DNA of 64,000 nucleotides, taken from assembly GCF_964355755.1 (NCBI RefSeq), contig NC_092673.1, positions 4,221,001 to 4,285,000 on the forward strand, read 5' to 3'. Below are positions 1 through 10,600 of the stretch, piece by piece (position 1 is the first letter of the stretch; each line of letters opens with the position of its first letter). The notes beneath the pieces are model-generated. The model made no database searches and was not told where the DNA came from. It saw only the letters and a program-made list of their open reading frames with translations. The stretch comes from Antedon mediterranea (taxonomy: Eukaryota > Echinodermata > Crinoidea > Comatulida > Antedonidae). The position numbers and the translations under genes were made by a program.

Positions 1-1
1 A

Positions 2-1734
2 ATGACAAACAATAGCGTAGAAGAACGTGTTCTCATTCAAGAAATAGCTAAACATGATTTGCAAATATCTGCACTTATACAGGTTATATTTTAGATCGTA
101 CAGTTTTGATTTATTTTGCTAGGCCTGGATTTCTGAGCAGCAGTAGCCTAGGCCTAGTATCCTACAATAAGGAGGTCGTCTGTGCACTGAAAGCGAGCAT
201 GACAAATCGAACTTACCTAGGCCTAGCCTCATTAAATAGGGTAGAATGTCTTTAATAACATTGATATTTTTTCCAAACAGGATATTCGACAAAATGTTAA
301 CACTATCGATGCGCTTGAGGATGTTCATTTGAAAATAAAGGAAGAATTAAAGATTATTAAAACAAGAGTTGAAGTGAGTCATTTATTTGATCATACAGTA
401 GGGCAGGGAGTTGTACAACTCCCTGCTGAGTAGGGTAGGCCTAAATGTATTTTTTTTTCTGTATAATGTACCACCGACGCACGGATGAATGTCACCTTTC
501 ATTTTTCTATCTTTAAATCAGTTTTATTTTTATTCCAAGGATCTTGATGTATTGGCAAAAGAACAAGATGACGAAAACCAGAAACATCAATACCAGAATA
601 CTGTAGATAAATATAAGAAACAAATTATCAGGCAAGTATTTCATTATTCATTTTAATATTTATTCGTTTTAATTTGAACCCTTCGTATCACCTTCCTATT
701 TTATAAATTCCTCTGCATCAGACTTCACTCTCCTCATACAACAGTTAAAAAACATACAGTAAAGGGTTTATTAGGGTGTTGATATCACACACATTGTTAA
801 ATAACATTTGATTTCCTCTTTTTTAGCACTCACACAGAAATTAAAAAAGCAAGACTGGCGTGTAAAATGAAGATTGACCAAAATGACAAAGATGAACTTC
901 TTTCTGGAAGTTTAGACCCGGAACTAAAACAAAGGTGACGTTTATTATAATGAACTATGAATAAATTTGCAAGTAGTATACTAGAGTTAGAAAGCTGTTT
1001 AGACCCGGAACTAAAACAAAGGTGACGTTTATTATAATGAACTATGAATAAATTGGCAAGTAGTATCCTAGAGTTAGAAAGCTGTTTAGACCCGGAACTA
1101 AAACAAAGGTGATGTTTATTATAATGAACTATGAATAAATTGGCAAGTAGTATCCTAGAGTTAGAAAGCTGTTTAGACCCGGAACTAAAACAAAGGTGAC
1201 GTTTATTATAATGAACTATGAATAAATTGGCAAGTAGTATACTAGAGTTAGAAAGCTGTTTATGTGGTGTATTTAGAATTTATTTTCTATTTTTAAGGAA
1301 AAAGAAGGAAAGTCGTGCAAAGACAGCGTCAACTATAACAGAAAACCTGATGGCTTTAAATAAAATGATGGTACAAAGTGTTGAACAGAGTGAAAACACC
1401 AATAAGGTTTTAGGTAAACATATCATTGATATTTTTGTTTCCCTTTTCTTTTTTATCTGTCTGTTTAAATTTAATCTGTCTTTAGGCATGTCTCCCACAA
1501 GCATTATGCTTTTTTTAACATACCTTCTTCAATTATTTCATTTCAGATAAATCATCCAAAGGCATATCAAAAGCACATGACGAATTTGAAAAAATGAATC
1601 GAGGAATTCGTACAAGCGGAAACTTTTTAACGAAATATAACAGAAGAGAACTCACGGACAAACTTTTCATGTTTCTTGCGGTGGCGCTTTTCTTTGGAAC
1701 AGTTGTTTACATTATACAAAAACGATTTCTCTGA
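2..1734 (+). CDS. BNIP1: BNIP1/Sec20-like SNARE, complete, 6 exons, 225 aa
   Basis: Exons read at 2-82, 281-373, 540-631, 827-934, 1298-1413 and 1547-1734; all phases agree and give 225 codons plus TGA. The protein begins MTNNSVEERVLIQEIAKHDL and ends with the Sec20 signature KYNRRELTDKL, one C-terminal membrane segment (MFLAVALFFGTVVYII) and a short basic tail (QKRFL). Sec20/BNIP1 is a tail-anchored ER SNARE of the syntaxin-18 complex, used in Golgi-to-ER retrograde fusion; the family length is about 228 aa, so this copy is full length. The SNARE stretch (TASTITENLMALNKMMVQSV) is well conserved. The start is the ATG at base 2; no upstream sequence is available, but the residues after it align with the family N-terminus. 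Intron 3 uses a GC donor, and intron 4 contains a tandem repeat copying the end of exon 4. AATAAA at 1818-1823 is a likely poly(A) signal. Confidence 0.93.
632..826 (+). other. BNIP1: GC-AG intron (BNIP1 intron 3)
   Basis: The exon 3 boundary reads ATCAG|GCAAGT and the acceptor is TTTTTTAG at 819-826. Only the GC donor keeps the frame (KKQIIS-THTEIKKA), which aligns with vertebrate BNIP1 in this region. No in-frame GT donor lies nearby. Confidence 0.85.
910..1257 (+). repeat. 87-bp tandem repeat x4 spanning the exon 4 end and its 5' splice site
   Basis: Units start at 910, 997, 1084 and 1171, with the first bases of a fifth at 1258. Each unit starts with the last 25 bases of BNIP1 exon 4 (GTTTAGACCCGGAACTAAAA and on) and includes the donor AAAG|GTGACG or GTGATG. 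Units differ by only a few substitutions, which suggests recent expansion. Only the first copy belongs to the conserved exon; the other three are decoy exon ends and donors inside intron 4. Confidence 0.95.
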
Positions 1735-1817
1735 AAAAAATATTTAATATTAGAATCATGCATTAATTTTTGTTAAATATTGTATTTAAATCGATAATAT
1801 ATTTATGGAATTCAAAT

Positions 1818-1823
1818 AATAAA
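1818..1823 (+). promoter_or_regulatory. poly(A) signal AATAAA for BNIP1
   Basis: AATAAA lies 84 bases after the BNIP1 stop codon in AT-rich 3' sequence. It is assigned by position only. Confidence 0.55.
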
Positions 1824-2089
1824 GATTCCAAGTACATTCTCCCAGTTTTCCAGTAATTTTTTAGGATATCAGACATGAAATATACATGTACTACAGTAAA
1901 AAACTATATTCACATAGCCTACAATAAATACATTGTAGTGATTAATTTAGGAACAGTTAACTGGCAGAACAATTGAGCTATTCTAAGTTAATAAGTTGTG
2001 GGAACAAAAACAATACTCACTATATCTGGTATATTAGGCAAGTCCCATCATTTCTGAACATTTTACTAAGCCTCAGCATTATGTGGTAG

Positions 2090-2215
2090 GTTGACCAGTG
2101 CCTTGTCCTCCATAGCATTTTCAACTAGGTACTCATTTACAGCTGAGTATACAGGGAATTGAACCCGGCTTTCTCTGTATGTCAAGTGTCCAAACCACTC
2201 GGCTACCCAACTCCA
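2090..2215 (-). mobile_element. tRNA-derived SINE remnant
   Basis: Read on the minus strand, an A-box-like TAGCCGAGTGGTTTGGACA is followed about 40 bases later by the B-box-like GGGTTCAATTCCC. Spacing and motifs match a pol III promoter of a Leu/Ser-type tRNA, but the fragment cannot fold into a full cloverleaf and has no tRNA 3' end. It shares its plan with fragments near 5890, 24940 and 36910. Confidence 0.6.
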
Positions 2216-3435
2216 TGGTATATTATATTCTGTACCAATTGGATTGTGTTATAAAAACACTTTAGATTATTGATGGATTTCTATTAACAAAACTCAAGTG
2301 ATAGGGGTCTTGAAGAAAGAAATTAAATAATTTAATTCAGCTCATTTATTCAAATACAAATTTTTTTCTACACAACATTTAAAAATAAATCCACCTGGTT
2401 CAGAAACCTTTTTTTACATAATTAAGTAAGGAATGAATATTCAAATCTTTAACATATGAATATTCATTAAGGTATGAATATTCATTTCTCTACTACTGTA
2501 TAATCTGTTTACTCCAGACAGACTACCTACTACCATTTTGTAAATACTATTATAAACAATAATCACTAAAATTATTTAAAAATAACTTACAAATTCCATA
2601 TCCATGATAAAACGGAAATAAATGTTTACAATTTGTATACATAATTATGTCAAAAACAAAGATGAATATTAACAATAAATCAAAATCTGACTAGCATGTA
2701 ACCACACTATTTTAAAGCCATTGTTTTGATATAACAAAATATAAAATATTTTCCTAAAATTACTCATATTTCGTAGGTACAGCTGTAGGTACACACACAC
2801 GCACATAAACATCTAAAAATAGGTTTTAAATCAAACTGGTATATAAATTTCTAAGTTTTCTTTTTAAAAAAGAATATTACATTTTAACAGCTTGATAATG
2901 GAGATAAATAAATTCAAAATAGTCCTAGTGTAATACAATTACCCCAAATTTGTACAGACATTGACGTAAACTATTGGACTGGTTCGTAAACCTCGCCATG
3001 CTTCACTGGTTCTTTGGCTCGCAATAATAAAAAGTCCTTATTGTAAAAACCAAGTTATATTATTACCGTACAGTAGCAGTAACACCAATGTATTCAATCA
3101 CCAACATAAAATCATTTCATTGGTTTAACAACAATTCAGTTACCTACATAAGAGGAGATAGCTACGCTCTTATTGGAGGAGATCATTCAATTACATTGGA
3201 GGGTTTATCAAAAGTAAACATCCCTCAAATTCAATTGGATAACTACAATAATTAGGAATGAACAAGTACAGTACAACATCTACTTATTTTCTCGCAAATA
3301 ATTCACAATTAATTTATAATATCAATCTATCAACAAGAAAATTTAGTAATTCCTATATTTTTTGCAACCTAGAAAATATAAAATATAAAACTAGGAGAAA
3401 TGGTCAACAACGATGTTAAATTACATTTGTCTCCG

Positions 3436-4637
3436 TTACGATTTGGAGGTAGATTTTTCTTTTCTTTTTCGTTTTTTTTTACTCTCTTGAACCGGTTCCT
3501 CATCGATGATAAGCGCCCCTAATTCTTCGTCATCCGACGTAGAATTATGAACGCCGTTTCCTGTCCAGGATTCATCGGATTTTTTCACCTTTTCTTTATT
3601 TTTTTCACATTCATCAGTCTTTTTGGATGGTTTGTTACCTTGTAACAGATTTTGAATTTTTTCCTCCTTCAACTTTTCTTTCTCTTTTTTCGAACGTTTT
3701 CCTTTTTCAGGTTTACTAACAGTTTTTGTTTCTTTCACCAATTTTTCCTCAACATGCTTTTCTTTCTTCTCTTTTTTTTTCTTTCCAGATGGTTTTTCAG
3801 TTTCATTCTCATTTTTATCTTTTTTTGTTTCATCTCCGTTAGTAACTTCAGACGTTTCTTCTTCTTTACCTATTACATCTTTATTTTCTTCAGCTGTTTT
3901 CATTTTTTTGGCTGGTGGTACACCTTCTCCAACCGATTTTCTATTTTTGGGATCAACCTTTTTTTTGGAGAGTTCTTGCACAACTTCATCATCAGAATGC
4001 TCTATACATACTGTTACACCTTCAACAACTTTGCTTTTATTTTCCTTGTGGGTATCACAATAGGAATTGGGACAAATTACACACAGTAACTTGGCAACCT
4101 TTCCACATTCATCACAATGATGCCATGGACAATCCCATTTCCCTGGTGGGGAGAAATAAAATAGAGTTAGAGGTTGAAAGCAAGAATAATATGACATCAG
4201 TTGACTATGCAGGTAAAATACTAAAGTGCTGTCCACACTATCAAACTAGTTTGACAAAAAAAGTGTGATGTGCCTAAATATGGTAGTGATATGCTTAAAT
4301 ATGGCAGACAACATCAATCATGTCCTTTTATGGGCAAATCACATAAAGTTTGATAGTACAGACAGAGCTTAAGAGTAGATATTACCCAATTAATACAAAC
4401 TAAATCATTTCAAATAATATGGCTAGAATGTTCCTTACCGTAAGGCTTTTTCTCCAGTTTTAAACAGGTCAAATGGTAAGATTTCAGACACGTTTTTCGA
4501 TCACACATTATTAAAGCACCTCCCTCACCACATCGGAAGCAGAAGTCTTCATGTTTCACTTCTAGTTTGCGTTTCTTTCTTTTCTTTTTATCCTTCGCTT
4601 TCTTCAACTTTTCTTCAGTCGCTTCAGCTGCTGCGGT
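3436..4637 (-). CDS. NSD: NSD exons 14-15: PHD5, C5HCH and lysine-rich tail
   Basis: Exons 4637-4439 and 4142-3436. PHD5: [19 protein letters not shown] with [10 protein letters not shown]5[31 protein letters not shown]. The last about 170 residues are Lys/Glu-rich with no fold and end KEKSTSKS before TAA at 3438-3436. PHD5-C5HCH is the C-terminal reader pair of NSD proteins. Confidence 0.93.
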
Positions 4638-7600
4638 CTGTAAATAGTTAAGTTTAAAATAAAATTATTCTTGTTAGGGTGTGGTGTTTAAAAGTAAAAC
4701 CAAATTCTGGAGTTTTCACCAGCCACTGGACCGCATTCAGAACATTAAGCTCTGTCTACACTATCAAACTTTGTGACAAAAAATGTGATGTGCCCATATA
4801 TGGACATGATGATGTCATGTCACTACCATATTTGGGCACATTACACTAGTTTGATAGTGTAGACAGAGCTTTAGGAACTGTCAACATACCTTAGCACGTA
4901 CACCTATAAATCCACTACAGTTGTCAGCTCCACATTCACACTTTTTCTTTTCATTGCCTAAACAATCTAGATTGTAGTTGAAATTGAGTTCAGAACCTGA
5001 GGAGAAAAACAGTATTAATTTTTTTTTTTTTTATTAGTTAATGTCATTGTAATATTTTTTTATTTGTAAAATATTGTATATAAGATTTATTTTTTTGTAC
5101 AGCGCTTTGGTCTTGGGAAAACGCTCTATAAATAACTATAATAATACTAATTAGCTATCATCTATCATATTCATCTAGGTTGAAATAAAAATGATTTAAT
5201 TTCTAAAAAATTGACAAAATGATCAAATCATACAAACAATTTAGTTAATTACTAATGATAATTTATTTTAATTAAACTAAATAAAAACATTAACCACAAT
5301 CTAAATCTCTGTCTACACTATTAAACTAGTTTGACAAAAACAAAGGTGTGATGTGCCAAATTATGTGATATTTCCAAATATGGTAGTGATATGACATCAT
5401 AATGTCCATATATTGGCACAGCACATTTTTTGTCACAAAGTTTGATAGTGTAGACAGAGCTTTATATCATACCTGCTTTTATATCTTTAACAGCAAACAG
5501 ACCCACTCTAATGTCGCCATTAACCGTCCACTTCTGCGTCTCACAGTTCGGCCAACAACAGTGGTTCATGAAGCGTGACATGTTTCCTTTGGGCCCTGCA
5601 TCGATCGTACGATCTTTATCCAAAGTGAGAAAGTAGAAATTGGAGATGTTATCTTCATGGTCTTTCCTGATTCGGCGATGACATTCTTCATCATCAACAA
5701 GTTCCCCTACATACTCGTTAACAAAATCACCCTGAAAGAATATAAAATAATGATATTCAAAACAAACACAAAAATAACCAAAATAGTGTGCAAGGTACAT
5801 ACAGTGGAACTACCATTAAGGGGAGACCTTTGGGATCGATCAAAGTGTCCCCATTTAAGGCTTAGGGAGTGGAGTTGAAGGAGTCGGTTTAAAACCCTGC
5901 CACTAGGTCAGGATTGAACTCCGAACCTTAGGATTGGACGGCAAGCATGTTAACCACCAAGCTACAGCCCTACAACTTACTTTCTTTATATCAACCTTTG
6001 TCATCAGCCCCCAGCCTCTTGGGCCGGTTTTAAATGGAATAGAGTCGGGATACTGCCTCTTTTGAAAGCGTTGATTTTGGCAATTTTCACCTGCCGGACA
6101 AACCGTTGGATGGCATTCCACCTGTAACATGCGGTTTAGGCAATCACTTCCATCACCACAAGGGTTTGTCATGTTGGGCTTACACTCACAAGGCTGACAC
6201 TGCGATATGTCAAATGCTGGCATGGCTTTTATTACATTGCCTACTGGTTTATTAACCTATGAAAAACAAAAATATGCACAGAATCTTTTATACTGTAAAT
6301 GAAAATAACATTAATTTAATACATTTTTAATGATTTTATTATTAAAAAGATTTTGAGACCTTTTCGACTTCAAGAATGGTTTTAGGAGAGTACCCGGTGT
6401 GTCTATATGTAAGTAAAAAGCAGTATCTTGCAGGATAAAATAGCATTCAGAGTTTGTATTGAGAAACAGTATATCTTACCTTAATGTACTTGAATGGAGC
6501 AGGCTTCTTGTCATTCTCCTGCTTGTCTTTTGCTACACGCTTTTCTTTTATTGCTTTCCACTCTTTAAAATTAGCGGTGGCTTCAACAAGTGCTGTAAAA
6601 GAATGAATATTTATGATGCATGTCAGAGGTCTCTAGGCTACTTGGCACCCACTCTAGGCTACTTGGCACCCACTCTAGGCTCCTTGCCACCCACTCTAGG
6701 CTCCTTGCCACCAACTCTAGGCTACTTGCCACCCACTCTAGGCTACTTGCCACCCACTTTAGGCTACTTGCCACCACCTCTAGGCTACTTGCCACCACCT
6801 CTAGGCTACTTGCCACCCACTCTAGGCTCCTTGCCACCAACTCTAGGCTACTTGCCACCCACTCTAGGCTACTTGCCACCAGCTTTAGGCTACTTGCCAC
6901 CACCTCTAGGCTACTTGCCACCACCTCTAGGCTACTTGCCACCCACTCTAGGCTACTTGCCACCCACTCTAGGCTACTTGCCACCAACTCTAGTCTACTT
7001 GCCACCCACTCTAGGCTACTTGCCACCCACTCTAGGCTACTTGCCACCCACTCTAGGTTACTTGCCACCCACTCTAGGCTACTTGCCACCCACTCTAGGC
7101 TACTTGCCACCCACTCTAGGCTACTTGCCACCCACTCTAGGCTACTTGCCACCCACTCTAGGCTACTTGCCACCCACTCTAGGCTACTTGCCATCCACTC
7201 TAGGCTACTTGCCACCCACTCTAGGCTACTTGCCACCCACTCTAGGCTACTTGCCACCCACTCTAGGCTACTTGCCACCCACTCTAGGTTACTTGCCACC
7301 CACTCTAGGCTACTTGCCACCCACTCTAGGCTACTTGCCATCCACTCTAGGCTACTTGCCACCCACTCTAGGCTACTTGCCATCCACTCTAGGCTACTTA
7401 ATACAGTTGGAATATTCATTTGCAGGGACCATGAATATGCATTAGTACTTGTGCTAAGGCAAAGTGCCAATTATGCGTACATACCTTGTTTAAACACTGC
7501 AGCAATACCCTTGGAAGTCGTACTATCTCTACTGCCTTTATCGCCTTCTTGAAATGCAAAAACGCGAGCCTGATGCGTCCAAAAGTAGTCATTAGAACCA

Positions 7601-10600
7601 AAAAAATGCACAGGAAATTCTCCAACTTGGTGCGTTTTTTCTTGGATGTTAAGCGGCACGTTTCTGGGAATGCACACTCTTCCTGGCCACCACCTGTAGT
7701 TTCCAACTTTGACCCAAACGATGTCATCATATTGAGGGCGCTTGCCATTGCTACAATCTCGGCAGAACCAACGCCCGTCTGGAATGCTTGCGTATCCAAT
7801 ACAGTCTGGATGAAATGCAGCAGGACAGCTCTCACAACAGAGTAGATTACCACCTACAACAGATATAAATATTTATTGTAAAAACAATTGATTATTAGTA
7901 CAGTAGAACCTGTGTTTTACGTACCCTGATTTTACGTTCCCTCGATTTTACGTACGCTAAAAATAACCGATGACGTCATCATTTTCTTACATTGAGGGCG
8001 CAATTTAACAACAACAAAGCACACAAAGCCACAAGCATGGCTGTGTGAGGAATTCTGCTGTGTGTGGGACAAGCTACGCACGACGTGCATTCCCCATAAA
8101 GCAGCGACTGTTTTTTTTTTATAGAAAACAATTATATTTTACACTTTATTTAAACATCGCACAGCCTGTATATACTGTACTTTTCTAGTTAGGCCTCACA
8201 TCTTGCTAGGCCTGCTAGCCTGGCCTGAATAGTCTAGGCAAGGCCTAGCTAGTCTAGCTAGTGACCACCTGCATAATGTACAGAAGGCAAACACGGCCAG
8301 CTACGATCTCTACGTATTTGGGGTCAATTTAAGGTCAACCTTGATTTTACGAATCCTTTGTTTTACGTACGCCTTTTGGTCCCGTACCGTACGTAAAATG
8401 GAGGTTCTACTGTAAATAGCAACGTAATCTAAACCGGTCAAAAGGTGGGTGAAAATAATCTCCCCTCACTTTTAGAACGACTACATATACATACAGTATC
8501 TCAATTGCAATTGTCATATGATCATATAGCGAATAAATTTGCGTACATAAAAATAAGCTTATAAGCATCAAAGTTAATTATAATTATTTTCGATGTTTTA
8601 CAAGCAAAAAACGTAAAAACATTTTCCCGGACGCTCATACCTTTAGAACATGTGAAGCACCAACTAACGCTAACGTGTGAATGATGTTTCTGTGTCTTGA
8701 TTGGTTGAAAATGTCGACTACAGACAATGGCATTTGATGCCAACACCATACTTCCTGCTGCTATACAGGAGTCACCATAATGGTATGCAGTTGGACAACG
8801 AACACAACGCATCAAGCGCCCTGAAATAAATTATACAAAATCAAATTATACAAATTTTAATAAAACTTTTTGTTTCCATTTTTCAAATGAGAGAAACGGT
8901 AATTTTAATTTAGACAAGTAGTATACATGTCTACTATCAGGTGTATGTATTTGGTTAATTTAACGTTCATCCCTTATCTGTCACCCAAAACGAAAGCTTC
9001 TTAGTCTTTAAAAAAAAAAAAGAATATTAAATAACCATAAAAAAAGAAAAGAAAGAAACGTTACCTTTAGAAGCTTTTATATTTTTGGGGTTCTCAGCTG
9101 CACATGCTGTGCAGGTGTGCAGAGGGCAGATGAATCCTCGATTATCAAACCGTGCTTGAGGGAATGTCTTGACACACAACTCGTGGTAGAATTTACCACA
9201 TACCGATACATTGCACCTTTTAACGGTATCATCACCTTTTTTGCATATAAAACAGCAATGAACACCTGGAATATGTAAATTATGAATTTATGAGTTAATA
9301 TTAATAATATGAATATGGATTGTGACAAGCTATCTGCTATTCTTGCCTGTAGTTATGAAATGGCACAGCATTCAACAAGCATGATTTTTATAATTATGTA
9401 CGCACATCTTTTTATATATGCCAGTCCTCTATAAATGCTACCAAAATTTGCAATATTTTCATGGAAATACATGAAAAATCTCTTTACAATTAGCAAGATT
9501 ATATTCTTTTGAATGTAAAAGTGAATTTAAATATTTAATACATGGTTAGATATTTTCTACCTACCAGATATACACTCATCACATTTAAATGTACCCGTAG
9601 GCATAACGCCAAGACCGATGCAGTCAAGATGAAATGCTCCGCAACAGCTGCCCTCGCATAGCAACAATTCCCCAGGTGTTTCGCACACCTGACAGACATT
9701 TTCTTTACGTGACGCACCGGCACCGGTGGTGGTGGTAGCTTTTCCGTTGGCGTGACTTTCATCACTGGAACTCGCTCCTGTTAAAGAATACATGATGGGT
9801 GCGTTTGTTAGCAATGCACATGCATGGTTGAAATACAAACATATTATTTATTTTACTTCATTTTGAAGACAAACCTTGATATGAAGGTCAAGTGTGACTT
9901 AAGCTTCGTCTACACTATCAAACTAGTTTGACAAAAAGTGTGATGCACCCAAATATGGTGGTGATATGCCCAAATATGGTAGTGGTAGTAGACATCACCA
10001 TGTCCATAGATGGGCATATCACATTTTTTTTTTTTCACAATTTGATAGCGTAGAACCCCTCCTTTGCGACACATCTATGCAGAGATTAATAGAGGTTCTT
10101 CTGTACATTACGTTAGTTTCTTTAGTTGGGTTTAATTTGTTGTTTTTGCATGCAAACATTCAATTTATAATTTTCTGCGTGACTAAAGTGACTTAAGTTT
10201 GGTTCTCATTAAAGACATACAGTAGTTACAATAACAACGCAACTAATTTTATCAATAACAAGCGTTAGTTCTAATGAGTAATTTCTTAAGGTTAGTCCAC
10301 ACAAAAAATGTGTGATGTGTCCAAATATGGTAGTGATATGCTTAAATATGGTAGTGATATGACATTTTCATGTCCATTTATGGGCACATCACAATTTTTT
10401 GTCGCACAAAGTTTGATAGTGTAAATATAGTTTTAGTGTGAACCAAACTCTATAGTGTTTTTCATCTTTCAAAAATGTTTGAATACATATTATGTAAAAA
10501 GATCTTTTCAGACAAAAACAAGGTTGTTCAGTTTTAGAATGATTAGAATATTATAGCAGTTAGCTAGTACTTTTAGAAAAGAATATTAGATAAATACGAA

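Larger units (their letters stand above)
1735..3435. other. Tail-to-tail region between BNIP1 and NSD
   Basis: Holds the 3' UTRs of two convergent genes. No coding exon is apparent. A tRNA-derived SINE lies at about 2090-2215. The first AATAAA on the minus strand after the NSD stop is near 2345-2350 (TTTATT on +), so the NSD 3' UTR could be about 1.1 kb. The rest is AT-rich without recognisable structure. Confidence 0.5.

Noticed and set aside
1218-1550. Single open frame through BNIP1 exon 5 into introns
   Set aside because: It includes intronic repeat sequence; the family alignment supports only 1298-1413 of it.
2150-2210. Functional tRNA gene
   Set aside because: A and B boxes are present but no complete acceptor or anticodon stems; read as a SINE instead.
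3652-4268. Phe/Leu-rich open frames antisense to NSD exon 15
   Set aside because: They are shadows of the Lys/Glu-rich tail (AAA/GAA read backwards) and lack any domain.
6631-7399. Possible CRISPR-like array
   Set aside because: Units are contiguous with no spacers and the genome is eukaryotic.
6583-7552. Long open frames over the 21-bp minisatellite on both strands
   Set aside because: They arise only because the repeat period is divisible by three; they overlap NSD exons in antisense and have no conserved sequence beyond the heptad.
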